From: Bactrocera neohumeralis
Taxonomy: Eukaryota > Arthropoda > Insecta > Diptera > Tephritidae
Direction of reading: 5' to 3'
DNA length: 64,000 nt
Assembly: GCF_024586455.1 (NCBI RefSeq)
Contig: NW_026089623.1
Location: 9,892,204 to 9,956,203 of the forward strand
This document shows, one piece after another, positions 46,791 through 58,650 of this stretch. The position numbers and the translations under genes are program-made. Position 1 is the first letter of the stretch; every line of letters begins with the position of its first letter. The notes under the pieces were generated by a model. The model saw nothing but the letters and a program-made list of their open reading frames with translations, did not search any database and was not told where the DNA came from.

Positions 46791-47573
46791 CACGATTCTA
46801 CGTTTCTCACTGGTTGTGCTATAAGCGTACGTGTGAAGTTAGTTTGCACAAATGTGCTAAGAAATGCCGACCACTGGCTTAGCCACTCTCAATCAATAAT
46901 GTCATACGGCGCAAATAAATTTTTACTTGATAATTTCTTATTTTTGTTGAAAATATGTGTTCCCTTTCTATAGCGCGAATTATTATTTTAATACATTTCC
47001 AGAGGTAACTTAGATCTTTAAAATTTAACAAAACAATTATAAAAAAAACCTAAATTCTTTGAATATTTTTGTAAAACAACCAAACTGAAAATATCACAAA
47101 TAATATGTTTATATGAGCATTTTCATTAAATGGAACTGCAATATGTTTAAACAAAAAAGATATTATGGTCACAAGTATCTTTTCTTTTTTATACATATAT
47201 GCAGATATACATATAAAACTACCTTGCATATGAACATACGTATAAAAGCCCACAACTTGAGAAAAGTTTTTCCAATTGTAGCTAAAATGAATTTTTACAA
47301 CTGGCATCACCACCATTAACTGTTCTATCACATGTGTAGTGGTGTGAACAAAATAGGAACAACCATAAGGTGTTGTGAAATTTTAAAATGTGCTATTTTC
47401 TTTTTAAATAAAATTGTTTTTAACAACTCATATAATTTTTTCTTACCACTGATTACAATTTCCCACAATGCAAAGGTAAATAAAAACAAATATTAATGAG
47501 AAACTCTAAAACCTGCAAATTATGTTTACCTCTTTTTGTTCGCACAACTTTACAATGTCAGTATTGCCGCAAC
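46791..47573. other. hAT interior, nothing recognised
   Basis: AT-rich, no coding pattern; the short frames at 47050-47331 overlap on both strands and look random. Confidence 0.4.
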
Positions 47574-48155
47574 TAGAGATAAAGAGATCCCCAACTCTCA
47601 TGTCACTGGAAATATGACCGAACTTTGACAGTTGACTGGATTGGGTAGGTTTCGACGTTTTGCAATTGGAATGACTGGAACGGCCAGATTGAAATTATAC
47701 CAAAAATATTTGTGAACGGAGGAATTTGTTGCCGCTGTTCAAGATCGCTAATAAAAATTTAAAACAATGAAAATCAATGAAAAGGCGAAATTTAAATATA
47801 TTTCATGAAACGTTTTGTAATTTGATGCATAATAGAATTCATTTTCAATTACAAATGATTAAAAACATTTAATAATTGACAACTAACAGGCTTAGTTCAC
47901 CTTATTAAGTATCGAAAGATCAAAAGTCAGTTGTTTTAATATACCATAAAATCATAAAAAAGGATTTAAGTAGTTTCATAATATATTAAAAGTTCAATAT
48001 ATAATAATTTGCAATCGTAATAAACGTTGGGTGTTTTAATTTAAAATGCCCAAAAATTCTTATTTTGTTCGATCTGGCCATAATAGAAAATGTAAAAAAA
48101 CGCTTATTTCGAGACGCTCTCACACTGGAATAAGTTGGGTATCCCATTATCCCTG
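47574..48155. mobile_element. hAT-type MITE D, copy 3
   Basis: Exact 8-bp duplication GCCGCAAC (47566-47573 and 48156-48163). Ends TAGAGATAAAGAG and ATTATCCCTG. The hairpin's left arm is deleted here. Confidence 0.72.
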
Positions 48156-48329
48156 GCCGCAACCATTCTGCGATGAACATTAGGTTACGTAGGAATGTAA
48201 TTGATTTTTTTCGCAACTTTTTATGCCCTTTCCTTCGTAAACGCATATTCCCCTCATCTAGCCACTTTGCGCACACTGCGCACTGTGCTAACTTTGCGGG
48301 CTAAAAATGTGCCCATCCCTGCTTTAGAG

Positions 48330-49587
48330 CAACAGGGTTGTTCCTCCCTTTTTTTCGGAATTTGAGGTTTTGCGATTACTTGATGTAGTTGTAACGACTA
48401 TCCCCGTGGTTTTTTAAAATTGATTTTTCTTCATATTTTGAAAATTGGTAATATGAAGCAATGAGTGATGTCTTCGTTGACAGTATACACAATTGAATTT
48501 GCTTTCACAGTCTTTTGTCATATGAGAATTCGACAGACAGTTTATGCAAAGTTTGTGTTGACGGACCAGATTGTTTCTATCTGAAACGGATAATTTTTTG
48601 AATCTCTCGCAAGATCTTAATTTATGACCTCCCTTACAGAGTTCACACAATGATTGCCATTGACTATTTGATTTGACACGAATGTGTGACTTTTATTAAC
48701 GTGTCTATTATATTGTATGTTATTACTGGCTTGGGCTTTAAACAAGTTTTTACTTGAGTCATTTTGATGACGTTTTGGCTTTATAGTTTTTTGTTTATCC
48801 GCTCAGCTATCTCGTATTGAGCAGTGAGGAATGTTTTCATCTGTTGCCAGGTGGGCATTATTTTTCTTTCCCCTAGTGATTGTTCCCATCTTAGTAACGC
48901 AGCATCAGGGAGTGTTTCTACACAAATGGTTACTATCATAGGGTCCCACGATTTTGTGGAGATGTTTTGTGTTTTTAACACTGATAAACAATTGGTCACT
49001 GTCGAATATAAATTTTGAAATTTCTTTCTAGTTTCTTGATGAAGTTTTGGCAAATGCAATAAAGTTTTTATTGGGTTTTTTATCACAACCCTTTCATTTT
49101 CTTACCTTTCGACAAGAGCTTCCCAAGCCAGTTTAAAATTTTCGTCATTTAAAGCGAATTGCTTCACGATACTGCCTTTTGTTTTATATCTGATTTATAC
49201 CTGCTTGTGAAAGTTTGGCCTTACTAAACTAATTTGTTCAGTTATCATTCCCCTTGTTAACTCGTACTGATCGCGGCAGTTATCACACTTATCTGTCGCC
49301 GAAGTTTTTGTGTTTTCTGGGAGTTCATCGTCGTCAGTATCTAGTACTGTATCGTACGCTGCCAGAAGGTATGCCCATAGATTGTTAACACTTTCTAGTT
49401 TTATATTCAAAACTGATTCCGTGATGTCAGTAATAGGGGAAGCTTGAAATCCTGTGCAATATCTTATAAAACTATCACTTTCAGCGATATATCTCGATAT
49501 TGTATGATCTTTTGATCTCTTTTGCTTTGTACCGTGCTTTGAGCATGTAAGCTTCTGCAGGTGTGTTTGTTTATCGTCATCAGCCAT
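48330..49587 (-). pseudogene. BEL-2 gag
   Basis: Starts at MADDDKQTHLQKLTCSKHG (49587), a Lys/Ser-rich N-terminus. The capsid-like region follows (HLPKLHQETRKKFQNLYSTV, WDPMIVTICVETLPDAALLRWEQ, about 49060-48900), typical of BEL Gag (DUF1759). The zinc knuckles are CELCKGGHKLRSCERF and CINCLSNSHMTKDC with CQRRHHSLLH (48650-48460). Frame breaks near 49195, 49090 and 48700 disable it. The hAT splits gag from protease just below 48330. Gag packages the element RNA. Confidence 0.75.
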
Positions 49588-49589
49588 TT

Positions 49590-50389
49590 TTGGAATTGTG
49601 AGAAATTGGCGTGATTTAGATTGTTTTGAATCTGTGCTTATTTAGAATAAAAATTTGATGAGATATATCTGATAAATGCAGAAAACCGAAATTCTTTTAA
49701 GTAAATAAGAGTTGTTATTCCCGTAAATTTACTAAAATACGCGGTAATCGGTTTTGTTAACCGCACTATTGTGTTTAGTTGCGATTTTATATTTATATTT
49801 ATATATTTTCTATTACGGATTTATCCGTATGTCTTGTGTATAAGCACTCGTAAAAGAGGTATAGGACGTCAATAACCTTTGTACATATGTATAGATGCAC
49901 GCTATGTGCGTATTTATGTGCATATGATATGCTAAATTGACTGGTATACAATCCAGCTTGTTTTTGTAATACAAAGAACAAGGAGGTATTGTTGAATAAT
50001 ATTTGCCTATACCGGCTTAGATTATGTATATAAGTATGTACTAATATATTGATCGTTATTAAAATTTTATTATTTATTTATTTTTTTTTTTTTGGGGTTT
50101 TTTGTTCAAATTCCGCACCGCTTATTGTTTATAATTATGCTACGAGTATAATCGCAGCTTCTAATAATTTAAGATTTTTTATTGTTTTTATCTTTTGGAT
50201 ATACCCCTAAAACTTGGTATGTATATATTAGCATTATATTAGTATTACCGCCTAGGCAAAACAAATACCGTATATATGTATGTGTAGATATATATTTGTA
50301 CTTGCGCGATCAGAAGAGATCGAGAAAAGAAAATTAACAATGTGCAGGTCATTAGCATCTACACTTGCGGATTAGCAAGTATATGTATG
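49590..50389 (-). other. BEL-2 leader next to gag
   Basis: AT-rich, non-coding on both strands, with TATATGTATG runs. Probably 5' UTR between gag and the foldback insertion. Confidence 0.4.
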
Positions 50390-50894
50390 CTTAAATACCC
50401 TGCCAACCATGAGCGGGTAAAAACCAGATAATCAGTGGGTAAGTATGTGGGTAATCCATAGGGTAATCATGTGTACTTTGGCATAGGCCGAGCGACAATT
50501 TTACCCTTTCACGTACGTATACATGTGATCATACATCTTTGTGGCGCTCATTCAGCAGTGTCATATAAAAAAGTATATCTGTCCTGCTCTAATATCCCCA
50601 ATCGACGGCTGATGCAGGGTTGCATTTTTTGATTCCTACTTTTAAAATTTCAAACAAAACTTTTTAATTTTCAAAATTTTTATTTTATTTTTTATATGTT
50701 TACAAAAATTTATTACAGTTTATATAAATCAAAAGATATTTAATTTTCAAAAATATTTAATATCTGAAAAAAGATTAATTAAAGAAAAGAATTATTAAAA
50801 CCTGAAAATAAAATAAAGGTTATTAATACCTGAAAATAAATAATAATTACATTGAAGAAAGATAATTGTAAAAAATGATAATAATATCTGAAAA

Positions 50895-51957
50895 CAAGTA
50901 AGGAAGGGCTAAGTCCGGGTGTCACCAAACATTTTATACTCTCGCATGATAAAGTGATAATCGAGATTTCAATATCCGTCATTTACATATTTTTCAAATA
51001 CCGTATTTGTGTAAAGTTTTATTCCGCTATCATCATTGGTTCCTAATGTATATATTATACAAAGTAGACATCAGATGGAATTTAAAATAGCGTTATATTG
51101 GAAGAAGGCGTGGTTGTGAACCGATTTCACCCACATTTCGTACATGCCATCAGGGTGTTAAGAAAATATTATATACCGAATTTCATTGAAATGGGTCTAG
51201 TAGTTCCTGAGATATGGTTTTTGGTCCATAAGTGGGCGACGCCACGCCCATTTTCAATTTTTAAATAAAGCCTGGGTGCAGCTTCCTTCTGCCATTTCTT
51301 CAGTAAAATTTAGTGATTCTGACGTTTTTTGTTAGTCGGTTAACGCACTTTTAGTGATTTTCAATATAACCTTTGTATGGGAGATGGGCGTAGTTATTAT
51401 CCGATTTCTTCCATTTTTGAACTGTATATGGAAATGCCTGAAGGAGGCGACTCTATAGAGTTTGGTTGATATATGTAGCTGTAGTAGTTTCCGAGATATG
51501 TACAAAAAACTTAGTAGGGGGCGGGGCCACGCCCACTTTTCCAAAAAAATTACGTCCAAATATGCCCCTCCCTAATGCGATCCCTTGTGCCAAATTTCAA
51601 TTTAATATCTTTATTTATGGCTTAGTTATGACACTTTATAGATTTTCGGTTTTCGCCATTTTATGGGCGTGGCAGTGGGCCGATTTTGCACATCTTCGAA
51701 CTTAACCTTCTTATGGAGCCAAGAAATACGTGTACAAAGTTTCATGATGATATCTCAATTTTTACTCACGTTACAGCTTGCACGGGTGGACGGACAGACG
51801 GACGGACGGACATCCGGATTTCAACTCTACTCGTCACCCTGATCACTTTGGTATATATAACCCTATATCTGACTCTTTTAGTTTTAGGACTTACAAACAA
51901 CCGTTATGTGAACAAAACTATTATACTCTCCTTAGAAACATTGTTGCGAGAGTATAA
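50895..51957 (+). mobile_element. DINE-1-like repeat, copy 2
   Basis: Starts CAAGTAAGGAAGGGCTAAG, ends TTGCGAGAGTATA. GGAC microsatellite at about 51786-51810. It is nested in the foldback's left arm; the right arm lacks it. Confidence 0.75.
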
Positions 51958-53089
51958 AAAAGATTAATATTATCTGAAAGAATAATATATATTAAATACA
52001 AATATTATAGAATTTACTCTGAAAGCAAAGATTAATTAAATAAAAATAGTGATAAAACCTGAAAAGAAAGAATATTTAAATAAAAATAATAATAACATCT
52101 GAAAGAAAAGATAAATATTATTTGATCATTTAAAATATAAAACAAACATTTGTTTTCACATATTATATTGGATTGTGCAGGCCGCCTTAAACGCATAAAA
52201 TACATATGTATGTATGTATTTATTTTTACGTATTATATTGGACTGCGCAGTCCAATTTCAAAGTACACATACATACTTAACAATTGATATTTGCCGCTTC
52301 TGATGATATAGCTGCTGCTGCTACTTCCAATTCAGTTCTGATTTCCAATGCTATACAAATAAATGAAATAATTATTTTCAAAATATTGTTAAAAAATCAC
52401 ATAAAATTCATTTACTTACCTTCTTGTTGTACGAGCCTCCTTTACGATGGTACGATCATCAAGGACAGGCGTCTTTCAATCGTTTTTTTAACCTTTTTGG
52501 GATTTTCTATTGTCACTATTGACAATAAAGTTTTCTCCTTCGCACTAATTCAAATAAATCAAGAAATGAAACAAACTTTTTTTAATCGCATTTATTGCAA
52601 TACAACTACACATTTTTCCTCTATACACTAACACCAACGCACATTTTCGGGTTTTATTATTTTTTTACCTTATATATATTATTATATATTTTATATAAAC
52701 TGTAATAAATTTTTTGTAAACATATAAAAAATAAAATAAAATAAAAATTTTGAAAATTAAAAAGTTTAGTTTGAAATTTTAAGAAATTTTAAAAGTAGGA
52801 ATCAAAAAATGCAACCCTGCATCAGCCGTCGATTGGGGATATAAGAGCAGGACAGATAAACTTTTTTACGTGACTGGGTAAATTTGTCGCTCGGCCTATG
52901 TTAAAGTACACATGATTACCCTATGGATTACCCCCTTTCTTACCCACTGATTATCTGGTTTTTTACCCGCTCATGGTTGGCAGGGTACACATTTTTTCTC
53001 TATACACTAACACCAACGCACATTTTCGGGTTATTTTTTGTTTACCTAAATGCGATTAAAAAAAGTTTGTTTCATTTCTTGATTTATTT

Positions 53090-53345
53090 AAATGAGTGCG
53101 AAAGAGAAAACATTATTGTCGATAGTGACAATAGAAAATCCCAAAAAGGGTACAAAAAAACGATTGAAAGACGCATGTCCTTCGTGATCGTACCATCGTA
53201 AAGGAGGCTCGTACAATAAGAAGGTAAGTGAATGATTTTTTTTTAATAATTTGCAAATAATTACTTCATTTGTTTTTATAGCATTAGAATTAGCAGCTGC
53301 AGCAATATCATCAGAAGCAGCAAATATAAATTGTGAAGTAAGTAA
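53090..53345 (+). other. Exon-like stretch in foldback arm
   Basis: A short frame starting ATGAGTGCGAAAGAG ends at AAGAAG/GTAAGT (53223), and a TTTTTATAG acceptor (53281) leads to a 55-base piece ending at GTAAGT (53339). The second piece reads ALELAAAAISSEAANINCE. The inverted arm at 52300-52560 carries a similar but altered copy. A stop (TCG TGA) breaks the first exon in this frame. It may be a relic of the element's own spliced gene. Confidence 0.3.
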
Positions 53346-54293
53346 ATATGTGAGAAAAAGTGTGTGTTGTTTGAAATTGGATTGCGCAGTTCAATATAAT
53401 ACGCAAAAATAATTACATATGTACATAAGTATGTATTTTATGCGTTTAAGGCGGCCTGCAAAATCCAATATAATATGTGAAAACAAATGTTTGCTTTATA
53501 TTTTAAATAATCAGATAATTTTATTCTTTTATTTCAGATATTATTATGATTTTTATTTAATTATTCTTTATATTCAGATTTGATCACTATTTTTGTTTAA
53601 TTAATCTTTGCTTTCAGAGTAAATTCTATTTGTATTTAATATATTTTATTCTTTCAGATAATATTAATCTTTTTTTTCAGATATTATTATCATTTTATAC
53701 AATTAATCTTTCTTCAATGTAATTATTATTTATTTTCAGGTATTAATAATCTTTATTTTATTTTCAGGTATTTGTCTTTTATAATATTTTCCACTTTTTT
53801 CAGGTTTTAATAATTCTTTTCTTCAATTAATCTTTTTTTCAGATATTAAATATTTTTGTAAATTAAATATATTTTTATTTATATAAATTGTAATAAATTT
53901 TTTGTAAACATATAAAAAATAAAATAAAATAAAAGTTTTGAAAATTAAAAAGTTTAGTTTGAAATTTTAAAAGTAGGAATCAAAAAATGCAACCCTGCAT
54001 CTACTGTTTAAAATGCAACCCTACATCAGCTATTTAAAAACAGAAAATGCAACCCTGCATCAGCCGTCGATTGGGGATATTAGAGCAGGACAGATATACT
54101 TTTTTATATGACCTATGGCCTATGTTAAAGTACACATGATTACCCAATGGATTACCCACTTTCTTACCCACTGATTATCTGGCTTTTTACCCGCTCATGG
54201 TAGGCAGGGTATCTTAATAGTTATTTGAATGTTTGTTTGTGTATGTTAGTAAGTACTAATTTATGTTTGGTGCATTTATGTACATATGTATTT

Positions 54294-55305
54294 TTATACT
54301 CGCAACAATGTTGCTAAGGAGAGTATTATAGTTTTGTTCACATAACGGTTGTTTGTAAGTCCTAAAACTAAAAGAGTCAGATATAGGGTTATATATACCA
54401 AAGTGATCAGGGTGGAGTAGAGTCGAAATCCGGATGTCCTGTCCGTCCGTCCGTCCGTCCTGTAACTGAGTAAAAATTGAGATATCATGATGAAACTTGG
54501 TACACGTATTCCTTGGCTTCATAAGAAGGTTAAGTTCGAAGATGGGCAAAATCGGCACACTGCCACGCCCACAAAATGGCGGAAACCGAAAACCTATAAA
54601 GTGTCATAACTAAGCCATAAATAAAGATATTAAAGTGAAATTTGGCACAAAGAATCGCATTAGGGAGGGGCATATTTGGACGTAATTTTTTTTGAAAAGT
54701 GGGCGTGGCCCCGCCCCCTACTAAGTTTTTTGTACATATCTCGGAAACTACTATAGCTATGTCAACCAAACTCTATAGAGTCGTTTTCTTCAGGTTTTTC
54801 TTCTTCTTCGTTTACATATACAGTTCAAAAATGGAAGAAATCGGATAATAACCACGCCCACCTCCCATACAAAGGTTATGTTGAAAATCACTAAAAGTGC
54901 GTTAACCGACTAACAAAAAACGTCAGAAACACTAAATTTTACGGAAGAAATGGCAGAAGGAAGCTGCACCCAGGCTTTTTTTTTAAATTGAAAATGGGCG
55001 TGGCGTCGCCCACTTATGGACCAAAAACCATATCTCAGGAACTACTACACCGATTTCAATGAAATTCGGTATATAATATTTTCTTTAACACCCTGATGAC
55101 ATGTACGAAATATGGGTGAAATCGGTTCACAACCACGCCTTCTTCCAATATAACGCTATTTTGAATTCCATCTGATGCCTTTTCTGTATAATACGAGTAT
55201 ATACATTAGGAACCAATGATGATAGCGGAATAAAACTTTACAAAAATACGGTATTTGAAAAATATGTAAATGACGTATAATGAAATCTCGATTATCACTT
55301 ATCAT
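54294..55305 (-). mobile_element. DINE-1-like repeat, copy 3
   Basis: Inverse of copies 2 and 4. Begins TATACTCGCAACAATG; the conserved CAAGTAAGG tail is missing at the 55305 end, so it is truncated. Confidence 0.72.
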
Positions 55306-56312
55306 GTTCATCTATTCTCGCTTGTACATTAGAATTTTTGTTTTTTATGCCGTTTGCTTACCTATTTTATGCAATGCTGCTTACTGTTTGAAGAAACAGA
55401 AGGGGTATTGCTGGAGAGATTTGCAAGTAAATACTTGAATATAATTTTTTGGTTTTCTGTTATAGTGGGTGTGTTTGTATACACAAGGGTAAGCTTATAA
55501 GGCAGTAAATTATTTCCTTTTGTATTTTTTGAAATATATGGAAGATATATTGTGTCAAACTGGTTTTTGTTCCCGTTTTGAAATCGATCAAACGGATTAT
55601 ATAGGTTTTATATTTGATAAAACCGTATGATATCAATCATATTTACATATGTTAATAAAAAATGGAAACGACTAACTTTGTCTCGCCTTAAGGGAGTTTT
55701 GGCAGAAAGAATGTATGTACATATATATTTGAAAAAGTATGTATTCTGGTAATTTTGTGGATATTATCCTTTGCTTTTGTTTTATTTTCCTCCCGTGTTT
55801 ATTGTTCTTTTACTCCTATTTCCTCGTGTGTTTAATGTTCTTTTCCTAATTTCCTTCTTATTTCAGTGTCCTCTTGCTCCCGTTTCCTCCTTTGTAGAGT
55901 ATGTATGTATGTAGGTATGCCTTAGTTGTTAAGTTTTTCTAATTATATCGCGCCCGATTCATAATTTAATTTTTGCTATTGTTATAGTTAGAGCGCTCCC
56001 GATTCTTGTTTTACTGTTTGTTTAATATTTATGTATATCTGTTATTATTATTAATAATAGTCACAGCACTGGAAAAATTTAGTAAAATTTTGCAAATTTA
56101 TTAAATTTTTATTTTATTTGAAAAATTTTGTTTCTTTCTTTAATTTATTTATTTTTTCATAGAACTTATTAATAATTTATTTTTATTATATTTCCTTTGT
56201 TTTATATGTGGTGGCCTAGACGCAGTAATTTACGTTTGTAAATTGTTTATCTTTTTAAGTATATATACGTATTTTTAAGCGTTTTGCATTGCATTTTTTT
56301 TTTTTATATAAA
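55306..56312 (-). other. BEL-2 leader, middle part
   Basis: T-rich non-coding sequence that aligns block by block with the BEL-1 leader (38215-39512), including CAAGTAAATACTTGAA at 55428. Confidence 0.6.
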
Positions 56313-56351
56313 CAAGGTGCGTTCCAAAGTAAACAGGACTTTTTCGAGGAC

Positions 56352-57516
56352 TGTTGACGTGTAACACTAGTATACTTACTTGATACACTTGTAGTATACT
56401 TATTCCAAATAAAACACTTTCTTCACACTGTATTAATTTTCACTAATTTTGTATTTTTTTCTTTCTATTTGTATAACAAGTTAATTACAATTATACAATT
56501 TATATTTGTTATAACAATTTATGTAATTATTTTTTTTTTATTTTTGTATTTGTTGTCACACACTGACACTGCGGCGAACTCCCGAACTCACGTCACAACG
56601 TCACTTTGGGAAGTCACAAATGAGGAAAATGCGAGATTGCGGTTAGAAATAAATGTATCGTTGCGGGTCGACCGACTTGCTTTTGCGGATCAAACGAAAA
56701 AAAGAGGATCCCGTTCGATCATCCCTTTTTTTAGTTTGGGGGAAATTTAAAATTTAATGGGTCTCTAAAATGTGGTTGTTTTGTTGTAAAGTGAGCGGTG
56801 TGGTACTGTGTTTGATNNNNNNNNNNNNNNNNNNNNNNNNNNNNNNNNNNNNNNNNNNNNNNNNNNNNNNNNNNNNNNNNNNNNNNNNNNNNNNNNNNNN
56901 NNNNNNNNNNNNNNNNTGTTGACGTGTAACACTAGTATACTGGATACACTTGTAGTATACTTATTCCAAATAAAAACACTTTCTTTCACACTGTATTAAT
57001 TTTCACTTAACTTTGTATTTTTCTTTCTATTTGTATAACAAGTTAATTACAATTATACAATTTATATTTGTTATAACAATTTATGTAATTATTTTTTTTT
57101 ATTTTTGTTTTGTTGTCACACACTGACACTGCGGCGAACTCCCGAACTCACGTCACAACGTCACTTTATGGGAAGTCACAAATGAGGAAAATGCGGAGAT
57201 TGCGGTTAGAAATAAATGTATCGTTGCGGGTCGACCGACTTGCTTTGCGGATCAAACGAAAAAGAGAGTGATCCCGTTCGGATCTATCCCCTTTGTTAGT
57301 TTGGGTGGTGAATATTAAATTAATCCGAGTCGTCTCGCTAATGATCGTGTGGTTGTTGTGTTGTAATAGTGAGCGGTGTAAGGTACTGTGTTTGATGTGT
57401 GTGTGTGTAGTGGTGTGTGCTGAACTGTTGTGTGATGAGGTGTGTGACGCGACGTGATGTGATGTGACGTGTGATGAGGGGTTGTGATGTTGCAGAATGC
57501 TCTGCTCATGTGAACA
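56352..57516 (-). repeat. Solo BEL-type LTR in mariner
   Basis: Ends TGTTGACGTG and TCATGTGAACA (TG...CA). The 5-bp duplication AGGAC is exact (56347-56351 and 57517-57521). A 100-N gap and a repeat of about 465 bases across it (56352-56816 and 56917-57397) inflate the length; the real LTR is probably about 600 bp. The minus strand begins TGTTCACATGAG, similar to roo/BEL LTR starts. Confidence 0.7.
56817..56916. other. Assembly gap, 100 N
   Basis: Exactly 100 N. The sequence left of it repeats to the right with homopolymer-length differences, suggesting an unmerged overlap. Confidence 0.95.
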
Positions 57517-57639
57517 AGGACTATGGCGTCCCGGTGGCGCCATCTATATGTCAGCTGGTGCGTTAGAATCTGCTATCTTATCGATTGTCCAGTGAGATTT
57601 CATGACATTTCACTGATTGAAGTGAAGTTATTGCGTTTT

Positions 57640-58310
57640 TAGTGTCAGTACGTTTGTGTTATCGGTGCGAACATTAGCTTGGAGTAAAGAGCCAACATTA
57701 AATTTTGTTTTCAAATTGGTAAAACTTTTACCGAAACGTTTCAATTGATGAAACAAGTTTATGGCGATGTTTGCATATGCCGTAGCAGAGTGCACGAGTG
57801 GTTTTAACGTATTCAAAGTGGTCTTAAGGACATACATAAATGACGATCAACATGTCGGCCAATCAAAATCAGCCGAAATCTTCATTGAAATTCATGGAAA
57901 TGGAATTGAACATCTCCAAAACATCGAGTTATCGCATTTTGACCGAACATTTGGACTTACGAAAGGTGTGTGCATGGTTTGTTCCGCACAAATTGACTGA
58001 CGACCAAAAATTGCTCAGAATCCAACATTCGATTCGACGCTTGTGACCGATTATTTGACCAAAAATCACATTTTAACCATTAACCACTTCCCATATTCAC
58101 CTGATAAGACACCGTGTGATTTCTTCCTTTTCAAAAAAATGCATTTGCCGATGAAAGCGTTATGCAGACGTTGAGGCCATTCAAAAGACTTGCATCGGCT
58201 TACTGACGGCCATACCGGCTAACGAGCTAAAACACTCGTTCGGCATGCTTTTGGGCCGTGCAAAAGCTGTATTGAAGCAGAAAGAGACTATTTTGAATAA
58301 AATAAATTGA
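57640..58310 (+). pseudogene. Mariner transposase, decayed
   Basis: In shifting frames: RANIKFCFQIGKTFTETFQLMKQV, SRVHEWF, QPKSSLKFMEMELNISKTS and FVPHKLTDDQKLLRIQHSIRRL, then only the C-terminal SPDKTPCDFFLFKKM with the last catalytic Asp. The first two catalytic aspartates lie in a deleted stretch. More stops than in the copy at 12514-12858. Confidence 0.72.
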
Positions 58311-58373
58311 TTTGCCGAAAAACAGTTATTCTGTTTTTTTTTAAAGTCCTGTTTTCTTTGGAACTCACCTTTG

Positions 58374-58636
58374 TATGTGTACTTTTGTAGCACAATATAT
58401 TTTATGTATACATACAAGTATGTATGTACTATATTTTATTTTTGGTCACTGCACTTGCTGCTATCCTAAAACGGTTTGTGGCAATTATGTTTTTTGTTGT
58501 TTGCTTTGTGATTTGTCTTTGTCACTTGGTATTAACTCTTAGGTTTTTATTACCACATTTTCTCACATTTAAAACTTCTTACTTTTTCCGAAATCTTATT
58601 TTTTTACCTTTATTTAGCCACAGTGCCTTTCTTTAT
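58374..58636 (-). other. BEL-2 leader next to primer site
   Basis: CACT-rich non-coding stretch continuing the leader beyond the mariner. Confidence 0.55.
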
Positions 58637-58650
58637 GGCTCGAAGGACCA
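58637..58650 (-). promoter_or_regulatory. tRNA-Tyr-type primer binding site, BEL-2
   Basis: Minus strand TGGTCCTTCGAGCC directly abuts the LTR end TTGTACA. Confidence 0.72.

Larger units (their letters stand above)
41104..48321 (-). mobile_element. hAT transposon, with nested Helitron and MITEs
   Basis: Ends CAGGGGTGGGCATATT and, inverted, CAGGGATGGGCACATT. An exact 8-bp duplication CTTTAGAG (41096-41103 and 48322-48329) fits the nTnnnnAn hAT rule. It interrupts BEL-2 between gag and protease. It contains a Helitron (41680-45858), MITE C (about 46290-46790), MITE D (47574-48155) and a hAT transposase start (46240-45869). Confidence 0.88.
50395..54212. mobile_element. Foldback-like element with long inverted arms
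   Basis: Ends ATACCCTGCC and its complement, followed inward by a long inverted arm (GAGCGGGTAAA, CAGATAATCAGTGGGTAAG, and on to CATCAGCCGTCGATTGGGGAT). The flanks share CTTAA (50390-50394 and 54213-54217). The arms continue to about 52600 and 53040, including a block at 52420-52560 inverted at 53140-53260. A third copy of the terminal arm lies at about 52800-52987. A DINE-1 copy (50895-51957) sits in the left arm. No transposase was recognised. Confidence 0.7.
56313..58373 (+). mobile_element. Mariner element with inserted solo LTR
   Basis: Ends CAAGGTGCGTTCC and, inverted, CAAAGGTGAGTTCC. Same family as 12304-13044. A solo LTR (56352-57516) and an assembly gap inflate it; without them it is about 0.9 kb, so it too is internally deleted. 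It is inserted in the BEL-2 leader. Confidence 0.8.

Noticed and set aside
54256..54769. Frames recurring in all DINE-1 copies
   Set aside because: They recur only because the repeat recurs; they contain the microsatellite and frame changes between copies.
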